Shown here: in pieces, positions 1 to 6,338 of the stretch
How positions within the stretch are numbered: position 1 is the first letter of the stretch
How the letters are laid out: every line of letters starts with the position of its first letter
Source: DATILL01 sp035476575
Lineage (GTDB): Bacteria; Actinomycetota; Actinomycetes; Mycobacteriales; JACQDL01
Direction of reading: 5' to 3'
DNA: 8,483 nucleotides
NCBI GenBank assembly: GCA_035476575.1
Contig: DATILL010000106.1
Span: 1-8,483 of the forward strand
Translations under genes and position numbers: made by a program
Notes under the pieces: generated by a model
Database searches by the model: none
What the model was told of the DNA's origin: nothing
What the model saw: the letters and a program-made list of their open reading frames with translations, nothing else

Positions 1-1118
1 CCGTTGTTCTGGTCGGTTCTTCCGCCGTCGGCCCAGTGGACGCAGTGGTGGGCCTGGCACCACTGGTACGGCCGGTCACAGGCGGGGAACACACCCGCGG
101 TCGCGGAGGATGACGGCGCGGCGCGCCGGCGTGGTGCCGGGAGCCACGCCCGAGGTCCAGCGGCAGGCTCCCCCCGCCGAGGACGGCGGGGATGATGTGA
201 GCGTCGCAGGCGACGCGGCGGACCTGGCTGGCGGGCAGCACGCCACCGGTGGGCAACAGCCCGACACCGGTCGCGGCGGCCAGCTTCTCGTACGGCATCG
301 TCACGACCAGGGTGGGACGCTCGCCGCCGTTGTCCGGCAGCTCCCCCACCCGCAGCGCCCGGTCAGCGAGGTCGACCAGCGCGTCGGCCAGGCGTTGCCC
401 ATGGGTGCGCTCGTCCCGCACGCCGTTCCCCGGGCCGGCGGGCCAGGGGGTCCAGCGCGACCCGCAGCGTCTCGGCGCCCTCGGTGTCCAGGAACCCGCA
501 GACCCGCCTCAGCCCCGGCCCGGCCGGACAGATCCGCAGGCCACGCCGGGCGTGGGCGTCGGCGGCCTCCCGTTCGACCCGGCGGCGGAGCAGGTCGTCG
601 GCGTGGTCGGGGTTCACCACGTCCAGCACCCGCCGGCCAAGCAGCCGGACCACCTCCTCGGGGTCGAAGGTGGCGGAGTGCTCGACCAGCTCCCGCTCCG
701 CCGCCACCCGGGCCCCGGCCGGTGTCTCCGCCGGCAGCCCGCGCACCGCCTCGGCGATGGCGTGGGCGTGGCCCCGGCTGAGCCGCCCGTCGGACAGCGC
801 CTGCGCGGTGACGGGCAGGTCCCGGTCCAGCTCGTTGGCCAGCCGCAGCAGCCGGCCCGCCTCCGCGGGCCGAAGCCGCAGGTGGTCCCGCAGCCACGTC
901 CTCGTCGACGGCGAGTCCTGCTCCATGGCCAGCCCCCGCGCGTCCGCCTGCCGTATGAGCGGCAGCGCCAGCACGCCGTAGAACCGGCTGACCTGCGTGA
1001 AGACCTGAACCAGCAGCTCGTCCACCTGCGCGTTGGCCAGCCCGAACATCGGCACACCGGCACAGGAGCCGAAGGCAGACCTGACCTGCTCAACCGCGCC
1101 GGTGACGATATCCGACAT
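1..1118 (-). pseudogene. DUF222 / 13E12-family HNH endonuclease gene, frameshifted and cut by the window edge
   Basis: The reading from 1118 downward begins MSDIVTGAVEQV and gives a DUF222 domain over about 220 residues, including LRLRPAEAGRLLRLANEL and LSRGHAHAIAEAVRGLP. It then needs three frame changes to continue. One is in the CCCC run at 428-431 (likely one base gained), after which DERTHGQRLADALVDLADRAL is readable. The second is near 137-138, after DLGRGSR, giving TTPARRAVILRDRGC. The third is near 89-94 and looks like loss of one GT unit, after which FPACDRPYQWCQAHHCVHW is readable: the HNH-type zinc/nuclease part with its Cys and His residues. The C-terminus lies beyond base 1. DUF222-HNH proteins are multicopy in actinobacteria and of poorly known role. 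Family assignment is firm. Whether the frameshifts are real mutations or base-calling errors cannot be decided here. Confidence 0.85.
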
Positions 1119-1124
1119 ACGGCA

Positions 1125-1130
1125 AGGCTA
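1125..1130 (-). promoter_or_regulatory. Candidate -10 element for a leaderless DUF222-HNH transcript
   Basis: On the minus strand TAGCCT (TANNNT pattern) lies six bases before the ATG at 1118. That is the usual spacing for leaderless actinobacterial genes, where transcription begins at the start codon. No Shine-Dalgarno-like stretch precedes the ATG, which agrees. No convincing -35 is seen at 16-18 bases. Confidence 0.35.
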
Positions 1131-1237
1131 AACCGGGCCACTGACAAAACCGGGAACGCGAAGACGACCGTCCCGAAAGAAAACCAAGAAACCTCGGTGA
1201 GTGAAACGGCAAGCGCCCACAGTAATATCGAGGGCAA

Positions 1238-1258
1238 CCCATCGACGAAATCGATGGG
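1238..1258. repeat. Short perfect hairpin in the intergenic region
   Basis: CCCATCGA (1238-1245) pairs with TCGATGGG (1251-1258) around a five-base loop. It lies between the DUF222 gene and the transporter remnant, in a stretch visibly less GC-rich than its surroundings. No T run follows on either strand, so it is not a good intrinsic terminator. It may be an operator or a chance hairpin. Confidence 0.4.
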
Positions 1259-1286
1259 GCCGCGGCAACACCGCCCGCACCCAAAA

Positions 1287-1336
1287 CCAAGAGGTCACCA
1301 CACGGGCGCCGCCACCCCCAAGTGGTGACCTCTTGG
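1287..1336 (-). terminator. 15-bp inverted repeat, candidate terminator of the transporter remnant
   Basis: CCAAGAGGTCACCAC (1287-1301) is the exact reverse complement of 1322-1336, with a 20-base loop. Read on the minus strand, the stem is followed directly by TTTT. It lies about 55 bases past the stop of the transporter remnant, so a terminator role for that strand fits. On the plus strand no T run follows. The arms carry the AGGTCACCAC motif that recurs nearby, so it could instead be a pair of protein-binding sites or part of a dispersed repeat. Confidence 0.5.
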
Positions 1337-1383
1337 GCTCCCCAGACAACGACAGGTCACCACAACGCCAACAGGTCACCACA
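1292..1383. repeat. Cluster of four AGGTCACCAC repeats
   Basis: AGGTCACCAC occurs at 1292-1301, 1354-1363 and 1373-1382 in the plus orientation and at 1322-1331 inverted. The last two plus copies are longer (ACAGGTCACCACA, 1352-1364 and 1371-1383) and sit 19 bases apart, about two helical turns. The cluster fills the space just past the stop of the transporter remnant. It could be a regulator binding array or a fragment of a dispersed repeat. Confidence 0.65.
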
Positions 1384-1390
1384 GGCGGGC

Positions 1391-2478
1391 TCAAGGGGCG
1401 GTGAGGATGAGCGCGGCGACCGACCCGACGAGCGCCACCACCGCCGTCACCGCTCCGGTCAGCGCGAAGCGCGGCCATCTGATCTCCACGCCCGCGGCCC
1501 GGCAGCGCTCGTACCAGAGGATGATCGCCAACGACGCCCACGGCGTGACCAGCGGGCCGACGTTCGTGCCGATCAGCAGGCCGAGCAGGTGGTCGCCGTT
1601 GCCCGGCGGGATCACCGCCTCGCCGGCCACGTACGCCGGCAGGTTGTTGACCAGGTTGGACATGGTCGCGCCGAGCGCGCTGGCCCGGATCGTCCCCTCC
1701 GTGCCGCCGGCCCCGGCCAGCCCGCTGAGCAGCCGGCCCAGCCCGTGCCGGTCGATGGCCTGCACCACCAGGAAAAGTCCGGTGACGAAGGCGAGCAGCC
1801 GTAGCGGGACCATCCGCCAGGCGAACGCGGTGGGGGCGCGAAACACGAAGACCACCACGAGCAGCCCGGTGCACAGCAGCGAGGAGAGCGCGAGCGGCGC
1901 ACCGGCCAGGACCAGGACGGCGAACGCGGCGCAGGCCAGGGCGGCGACCACGTAGAGAAACCGGTCCCGCGGGACGTGCCGGTTGGGCGGCCGGTACCGG
2001 TCCTGGCCACGCCAGCCACGCCAGCCACGCCAGCCACGCCAGCCACGCCGCCAGTAGAACAGCCACAGGCAGGCGGCGGTCGCCGCGATCGCGGCCACCT
2101 GCGCCGCCGCCATCCGGCCGGCGAGCGCTATCGGCCGCAGGTCGACCCGGTCCGCGGCCAGCAGGTTGGTGAGGTTGGACACCGGCAGCAGCAGGCTCGC
2201 CGTGTTGGCCAGCCAGACCGTCAGCATCGCCAGCGGCAGCCGGGCCATGCCGGCCTTCGCCGCCGTCGCGAGCATGACCGGTGTCAACAGGATGGCGGTC
2301 GTGTCCAGGTTGAGGAAATTGTCGTCAGCGAGGCAAACACCACACACAGGCCGAACAGAACGGCTTAGCTGCCCCTGGCCAGCCCGGCCAGCCGCGCGGC
2401 CAGCACGTCGAACACCTCGGCAGGTGCCGTCAGCTCGGCCAGCACGGTCACCGAGCCGAGAAATGCCAGCAGCGGGGA
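1391..2478 (-). pseudogene. ArsB/NhaD-type ion transporter remnant
   Basis: This is a multi-helix permease of the ArsB/NhaD (ion transporter) superfamily. The motifs FLNLDTTAILLTPVMLA, LPVSNLTNLL and, in the second half, SNLVNNLPAYVAGEA and GTNVGPLVTPWASL are typical of arsenite/sodium-type carriers. From about 2318 down to the TGA at 1391-1393 the frame is open for about 310 residues with several hydrophobic segments. Upstream, SPLLAFLGSVTVLAEL (from about 2478) lies in another frame, meets an in-frame TAA at 2365-2367, continues as AVLFGLCVVFASLTT, and then must change frame at the AAA run 2316-2318. No hydrophobic first helix or start is readable above 2478 in any frame. The central loop carries a repeated Trp-Arg-Gly stretch. 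The stop, the frameshift and the missing N-terminus together argue for true decay. The substrate cannot be told. Confidence 0.8.
2007..2049. repeat. 9-bp minisatellite inside the transporter remnant
   Basis: The unit CCACGCCAG is repeated exactly four times (2007-2042), followed by a partial fifth copy to 2049. In the transporter frame it encodes Trp-Arg-Gly repeated. It lies in the hydrophilic loop between the two membrane halves, after WLFYW and before RDRFLYVVA. The unit is a multiple of three, so copy-number change would not shift the frame. Confidence 0.9.
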
Positions 2479-2524
2479 ACGCGCTACGGCGCCGTGCCGG
2501 TTTCGGAACAGAATCGCCGGCACG

Positions 2525-2542
2525 CCGGACCACGTGGTCCGG
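2525..2542. promoter_or_regulatory. 18-bp perfect palindrome, candidate operator
   Basis: CCGGACCACGTGGTCCGG is self-complementary over its full length, with a CACGTG core and no spacer. It sits between the divergent transporter remnant and the operon starting at 2772, about 230 bases before that operon. Dimeric repressors such as TetR-type proteins bind sites of this shape. No regulator gene is visible in the window, so the role is inferred from symmetry only. Confidence 0.4.
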
Positions 2543-2735
2543 GACCGCCGGGTCGGGAGGCCACCGCAGGTTCCCCGACGCTGTCTTTCATTCGCGGTAA
2601 CCGCCGGCAAGAAACGCAGCCGCTCGCACGCCGTACAGTCCGCCACACCGTACAGACTGGCCAACGGGCCGGCCCGGCCGATCCTCCAGACGGGTGACGC
2701 CCACACTGTCCTGCTGGGCTCGACCCATGAGCGGC

Positions 2736-2741
2736 TAGACT
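2736..2741 (+). promoter_or_regulatory. Candidate -10 of the four-gene operon
   Basis: TAGACT lies about 30 bases before the ATG at 2772, leaving a short leader that includes the ribosome site GGGGA at 2760-2764. The region 17-18 bases further up (CTGCTGG) is a poor -35. This is a weak prediction from spacing and the TANNNT pattern. Confidence 0.3.
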
Positions 2742-2771
2742 TTACCCAGTCGGCGACCCGGGGACGCAACC

Positions 2772-3743
2772 ATGGCTCGAATCGCAGGATGGCTGCGCGG
2801 CAACGTTGACGGCGTCGTAGCGCTGCTCCTGGCTGTGTGCATCGCCATCCTCGGTGCGGTCGACGTGCTCGGCACCGGCGCGACCAACAACGCGATCCTG
2901 CTGGTCCTCGCCGTGCTGGCGACCACGCTGCTGCGCGACCGGACGACGGCCAACACCGTCGAGCATGACGTCCGCGAGCTGAAAGCCGGCCAGTCCGAGC
3001 TGCGCCACGAGCTGGCCGGTGCCCGCGACGCGCTGGAACAGATGTCGATGATCCGGATACTCGCCACCCAGGAGGTGGGGCCAGCCCTGGCCGAAGCCCG
3101 GCGGGACACCGACCGGTGGTATTTCAAGGGTGGCACGGGGACGTATATTCGCGCGGTGACGTTGCCCGAGTGCGTGGCCATGGCGCGCCGGGAGAAGCGG
3201 GAGCTGACCGTCCGCCTGGAGATCATCGACCCCACCAACGAGGTGGTGTGCGGCAACTACGCGCGCTTTCGGCATTCGCTGTCACACGGACCGGACGGCA
3301 TTGGTGAGCTGTGGACCTTGGACCGGACCCGAAAGGAGTCCTTCGCCACGGTGTTGGCAGCCTGCTGGTACCGGCAGCGCTACGAGCTGCTGAACGTCGA
3401 GGTGGGGCTCAGCACCGTGATGAGCACGTTCCGCTGGGACCTGTCCTCCAAGCACCTTATCGTCACCCAGGAGGACTCTCGCACTCCGGCCATGCTGATC
3501 GAGCGCGGCAAGGTCTTCTACGACCGGTTCCGCACCGAGCTGCACACCAGCCTGGAGCAGGTCCGCCGGCTACCAATCACGAAGGCCGCGCTGGCCGTGC
3601 CGCTCAGCAACGAGCCGACGATCGACCAGGTCCACCGGCTTTTCGACGAGCTCGAGCTGCCCATACCAAACTCGTTCACCGACCGCGACATGGCCGACAT
3701 TGTCCGCAGGGCGATCCGCCCGAGAAACCCGTACCAGACATGA
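2772..3743 (+). CDS. Two-helix membrane protein with coiled coil and unrecognised cytosolic domain
   Basis: 323 residues. Two hydrophobic helices at about 14-33 (GVVALLLAVCIAILGAVDVL) and 39-54 form a hairpin with a short loop. A heptad-like charged stretch (about 57-93, VEHDVRELKAGQSELRHEL) follows, then a soluble domain of about 225 residues. That domain opens with RWYFKGGTGTYIRAVTLPE (115-133) and has a strand TVRLEIIDP (146-154). This layout resembles the first alpha/beta unit of PLD-like domains, but no HxKxxxxD motif is present. I do not recognise the family with certainty. The start is supported by GGGGA seven bases upstream. The stop overlaps the next start as ATGA, indicating coupled translation. 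The helices and coiled coil suggest an oligomeric membrane-anchored sensor or effector, which is inference. No frame disruption is seen. Confidence 0.9.
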   Translation: MARIAGWLRGNVDGVVALLLAVCIAILGAVDVLGTGATNNAILLVLAVLATTLLRDRTTANTVEHDVRELKAGQSELRHELAGARDALEQMSMIRILATQEVGPALAEARRDTDRWYFKGGTGTYIRAVTLPECVAMARREKRELTVRLEIIDPTNEVVCGNYARFRHSLSHGPDGIGELWTLDRTRKESFATVLAACWYRQRYELLNVEVGLSTVMSTFRWDLSSKHLIVTQEDSRTPAMLIERGKVFYDRFRTELHTSLEQVRRLPITKAALAVPLSNEPTIDQVHRLFDELELPIPNSFTDRDMADIVRRAIRPRNPYQT

Positions 3744-3759
3744 AACCCGTACCAGAAAT
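3724..3759. repeat. 18-bp tandem duplication at a gene junction
   Basis: GAAACCCGTACCAGACAT (3724-3741) is followed immediately by GAAACCCGTACCAGAAAT (3742-3759), 17 of 18 identical. It spans the end of the two-helix gene and the start of the cupin-like gene. The length keeps frame. Without one copy the junction would read TAATG (TAA 3759-3761, ATG 3761-3763), another coupled overlap, so the duplication appears to have created the present ATGA overlap and the upstream ATG at 3740. Confidence 0.9.
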
Positions 3760-4540
3760 AATGGAGTACACCCGGCTACATGCCGATATCTCGCGCGGTG
3801 TCGCGGATGGGTCGCTGCCCGAGCTGACGACCCGGACCCTGACCAGGGTCGCCGAGGGCGGCGGCGAGCCGCGGGCGGTCCGCCACCCGCTCGGCTTCGT
3901 CTGCTTCCCAGTGCTGCGCGACGGCGACATCGGCATCTGCGTCCATCTGTGGACCGCCGGCAGCGCGGATGCCGTGGACGCAACGGATGACACGGACGCC
4001 CGGCGCTCGCCGGCCTTCGTGCACTGCCACAGTTGGGACCTGCTGAGCTTCGTCCTGTACGGCACGCTGCACAACCAGCTCGCGCGGGTGATCGACCGGC
4101 CCGCCGTCCCGACCCACCGGATGCTCGAGATCCGGACCGGAGGGCTCGTCGATGAGGTCCGGGCAACCCGTCGGCTGGTGAGCTGGGAGCGGTCGACCGC
4201 CCGGCTGGTGCCGGCCGGCACGGCCTACTCGCTGGTGGCCGGGCAGTTCCATACTGTGGACGTGCCGCCCGCCCAGGGCGCCGCTACGGTGGTGCTCAGC
4301 CGCACCCGGTCCACGGTCCCCGAGCTGGCGCTCGGCGAGATCGGCGCGGTCGACCGACGGATCCAGCGCCAGCAGTGCTCGGCCAGCGAGACGGCGCGGC
4401 TGGCCGACATCGTCGTACGGCGGCTGGAAGATCACCGGGTACAGCGGCTCGAGGCCCCGCACGTGTCCCAGCCCGTGGACCTCCAGCCCGTGGATCCTCG
4501 TGGCCTCTCCTCCGGGTTGCCCGTGGCCGGATCGAGGTAG
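3740..4540 (+). CDS. Cupin-like protein of unknown substrate
   Basis: 266 residues from the ATG at 3740, or 259 from the ATG at 3761. The 18-bp duplication makes both starts plausible, and 3761 is probably ancestral. The core matches the cupin pattern. Motif 1 is H95-C-H97-S-W-D100 with G108 (HCHSWDLLSFVLYG). Motif 2 is G160-TAYSL-V-A-G168-Q-F-H171, fitting G-x5-P-x-G-x2-H with Val in place of Pro. H95, H97 and H171 could bind one metal, with Asp100 in the usual Glu region. This would suit a dioxygenase, isomerase or ligand-sensing role; the substrate is unknown. The C-terminal 70 residues are charged and end in a low-complexity tail with a 15-base direct repeat (CCAGCCCGTGGA, 4468 and 4483). 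It sits between the membrane protein and the phosphatase in one operon. The cupin fold is inferred from these motifs only. Confidence 0.8.
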   Translation: MKPVPEIMEYTRLHADISRGVADGSLPELTTRTLTRVAEGGGEPRAVRHPLGFVCFPVLRDGDIGICVHLWTAGSADAVDATDDTDARRSPAFVHCHSWDLLSFVLYGTLHNQLARVIDRPAVPTHRMLEIRTGGLVDEVRATRRLVSWERSTARLVPAGTAYSLVAGQFHTVDVPPAQGAATVVLSRTRSTVPELALGEIGAVDRRIQRQQCSASETARLADIVVRRLEDHRVQRLEAPHVSQPVDLQPVDPRGLSSGLPVAGSR

Positions 4541-4549
4541 GAGACGTTC

Positions 4550-5488
4550 ATGCATCCGTACGGACACCCCCGCCCGGTGAGCGGCCCCCGTGGCGGTGCC
4601 GGCCTCCCGGATGGTGCCGGCCGAGCTGAGCTCGATCGGGCCGGCCGGGTGGCGGTCGACGCTGTGGAGGCCGCCGGTGAGCTGCTGCGCGCCGGCACGC
4701 GGGACGGCGCCGAGCTGGGCCTGCGCAGCAAGGATGCCTCCGGCGACCTCGTGTCCACCCTGGACCTCGCGGCCGAGCGGCTCATCGTCGACCGGATCCG
4801 AGCCGCGTTCCCCCGCCACCAGATCGTCGCCGAGGAGTCTGGCGTGCTGGGCCGGGAAGGCACCTGGACCTGGCTCGTCGACCCGCTGGACGGCACCAAC
4901 AACCTCGCCATCGGGCTGCCGGCGTACGTCGTGGGTCTCGCGCTGTGCCGCGACCGGGTCCCCGTCCTCGGGGTGGTCCACGACCCGCTGGCCAACCAGA
5001 CCTGGTCGGCTGTGCCGGGCGAGGGGGTGCACGGACCCGCGCTGCGGCCGCACCGGCCGAGACACGACGGCTGCCGCCGTCCGCTGCTGGCCTGGACCCA
5101 GGGCCACCACGTCGGCCGCGACGACACCACGGCCTGGGCGCTGAAGATCACCCTGGAGTCGACCGCCCGGCGGATGCTGCAACTGTGGACCCCGCTCACG
5201 TCGTGGCTGATGCTAGCCCGCGGCGACATCGACGGGATCGTCGGCTACCAGGCGGAGGCCATCGACATGCCCGCCGGTGCCCTGATCGCGGTCGAGTCCG
5301 GGGTCGTGCTGCGCACCCTCGCCGGCACGCCGTACGACGACCGGATCGGCCGTCCACCGGCCGACCGCAGCTTCGTCGCGGCCCGCACGGCGGACCTGCC
5401 CCGACTGCTCAGGCTGGTCCGCGGCGCCGAGAGCGTGGTGCCCAGCGTCAAGGAGCTGTGGTCCGCGATCCCGGAGTGTGAATGGTAG
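4550..5488 (+). CDS. Inositol-monophosphatase-family phosphatase
   Basis: 312 residues. A Mg-dependent phosphatase of the IMPase/CysQ/FBPase superfamily. The metal and phosphate residues are in place: D66-x5-D72 with E76, EE 95-96 (VAEESG), DPLDGT 111-116 (WLVDPLDGTNN), and a C-terminal IDMPAGALIAVESG with D239 in place of the usual W-D-x-A-A-G. Family members hydrolyse inositol monophosphate, histidinol phosphate or 3'-phosphoadenosine nucleotides. The substrate cannot be told from sequence alone. The first 25 residues are Gly/Pro-rich and outside the domain. The start is well supported: AGGAGA at 4539-4544, five bases before the ATG, overlapping the stop of the cupin gene (9-base gap). The 3' end overlaps the TIR-WD40 start (ATGGTAG). 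Given its TIR neighbour, a nucleotide-derived substrate is an attractive guess. Confidence 0.92.
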   Translation: MHPYGHPRPVSGPRGGAGLPDGAGRAELDRAGRVAVDAVEAAGELLRAGTRDGAELGLRSKDASGDLVSTLDLAAERLIVDRIRAAFPRHQIVAEESGVLGREGTWTWLVDPLDGTNNLAIGLPAYVVGLALCRDRVPVLGVVHDPLANQTWSAVPGEGVHGPALRPHRPRHDGCRRPLLAWTQGHHVGRDDTTAWALKITLESTARRMLQLWTPLTSWLMLARGDIDGIVGYQAEAIDMPAGALIAVESGVVLRTLAGTPYDDRIGRPPADRSFVAARTADLPRLLRLVRGAESVVPSVKELWSAIPECEW

Positions 5489-6232
5489 GCACCGGTAGCG
5501 CCGACCTCGGCGGCCACGTCGACACCGCGAGCCGCCCGATCGACTTCTTCAGCTACTCCCCGGCCGACGAACGCTGGGCGACCTGGATCGCCTGGGAGCT
5601 GGAGACGGCGGGGTACACCATCATGCTGCAGGCCTGGGACTTCGTCCCGGGCACCAACTTCATCGAGTTCATGGACCGCGGGTCAGCGAGGCCACCGTCG
5701 TCATCGCCCTGCTGTCCCGCAGCTACCTGAGGCCGCGGTACGGCCGGCTGTGGGTGTCACCGACCCGGAGCACGCCCGGCGGGAGCTGCTCCGCCGGATC
5801 CGGGAGGCGCTGGCCGGCCGGGCCAAGCCGGCGCACCGGCCCGCTACCCGACCCGCTCGACGGCGCCGGCGCCGGGCGCCGCTGTGGGACACCCGCACGG
5901 GGGAGCACCTGGACCGGCTGGTCGGTCATACCCCGCCGGTATGGTCGGTCGCCTTCAGCCCGGACGGCGTCCTGCTGGCCAGCGCGGGCGACGGCACGGC
6001 ACGGCCCGGTCCGGTGTGGGACCTGGCCGACCGGTCCGCGCCGACGCTGCGGATGACGCTGCTGGCGCTGGCCGACGGGTGGGCGGCGCTCTCGCCGGAC
6101 GGCCGGTACAAGCTGAAAGGCGACGCGGCGGGTGAGTTCTGGCACGTGATCGGCCTGGCTCCCTTCGAGCCGGGCGACATCGACGCCTACCTGCCCGAGA
6201 TCCGCCGGCTCCCCCCGAGCGCCAAGTTCTGA
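5482..6232 (+). pseudogene. TIR-WD40 fusion protein gene, broken
   Basis: The ATG at 5482 has GGAG five bases upstream and overlaps the phosphatase stop. Residues 19-67 are a TIR domain start: PIDFFSYSPADERWATWIAW, then LQAWDFVPGTNFIEFMDRG. At the GGG run 5680-5682 the frame breaks. One base restored gives VSEATVVIALLSRSYLRPRYGRL. The text then jumps from YGRL (near 5750) to GVTDPEHARRELLRRIREAL in another frame, skipping about 30-35 residues normally found between them. In this TIR group the residue after YGRL is normally the E of an EWQAA-like motif, the probable catalytic glutamate, so it is lost. After a short Arg-rich linker only about one WD40 repeat remains (LVGHTPPVWSVAFSPDGVLL), where such proteins usually have many. 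The typical C-terminal tail (WAALSPDGRYKLKGD to YLPEIRRLPPSAKF) is complete. TIR domains often cleave NAD+ in bacterial immunity; this copy should be inactive. Confidence 0.85.
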
Positions 6233-6262
6233 CCAGCCTGTTCCCCGGCTCGCCCCTGTCCT

Positions 6263-6328
6263 CCGGCGATCATCGAGTTGTTGTCGCGATTGGAGATCAA
6301 CTAACGACAACAACTCGATAATCGCCGG
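6263..6328. repeat. REP-like long inverted repeat between convergent genes
   Basis: CCGGCGAT (6263-6270), one mismatch, then ATCGAGTTGTTGTCG (6272-6286) pairs with CGACAACAACTCGAT (6305-6319), one mismatch, then ATCGCCGG (6321-6328). This gives a 24-bp stem with an 18-base loop. It sits alone between the TIR-WD40 pseudogene and purC, which converge, so it may end transcription from both sides, although no T run follows either arm. Its length and AT-richer arms in GC-rich surroundings look like a dispersed REP/MITE-type palindrome. Being multicopy is inference. Confidence 0.75.
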
Positions 6329-6338
6329 GTGGGGGCCG

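Larger units (their letters stand above)
2479..2771. other. Gene-free stretch between the transporter remnant and the four-gene operon
   Basis: No frame on either strand gives a protein with a recognisable domain, membrane segment or good ribosome site. The minus-strand open frame here (up to 2769) is Arg/Thr/Ser-rich and only becomes protein-like at about 2478, so it is not a plausible N-terminus. The stretch holds an 18-bp palindrome (2525-2542) and, near its end, a candidate -10 for the operon. Confidence 0.5.

Noticed and set aside
249..1328. 359-residue plus-strand open frame
   Set aside because: It is antisense to the DUF222-HNH gene, which shows family motifs. The product is Pro/Arg-rich with no domain and runs into intergenic repeats.
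1292..1383. Possible CRISPR array from AGGTCACCAC repeats
   Set aside because: The repeats are only about 10-13 bases, mixed in orientation and unevenly spaced, and no cas gene is present.
2365..2769. 134-residue minus-strand frame as a separate gene
   Set aside because: Only its last 37 residues look like protein, and they continue into the transporter past an in-frame stop. The rest is Arg/Thr/Ser-rich and unlike any N-terminus.
3776..5182. 468-residue open frame on the minus strand
   Set aside because: It lies opposite the cupin-like and phosphatase genes, both with clear motifs and ribosome sites. Its product is low-complexity His/Gly/Arg-rich text, typical of an antisense shadow in GC-rich DNA.
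1..6232. All frameshifts as sequencing error
   Set aside because: Single-base changes in the DUF222 gene could be errors. However, the transporter also lacks its N-terminus and has an in-frame stop, the TIR-WD40 gene has internal deletions, and the neighbouring intact genes show no frameshift at all.
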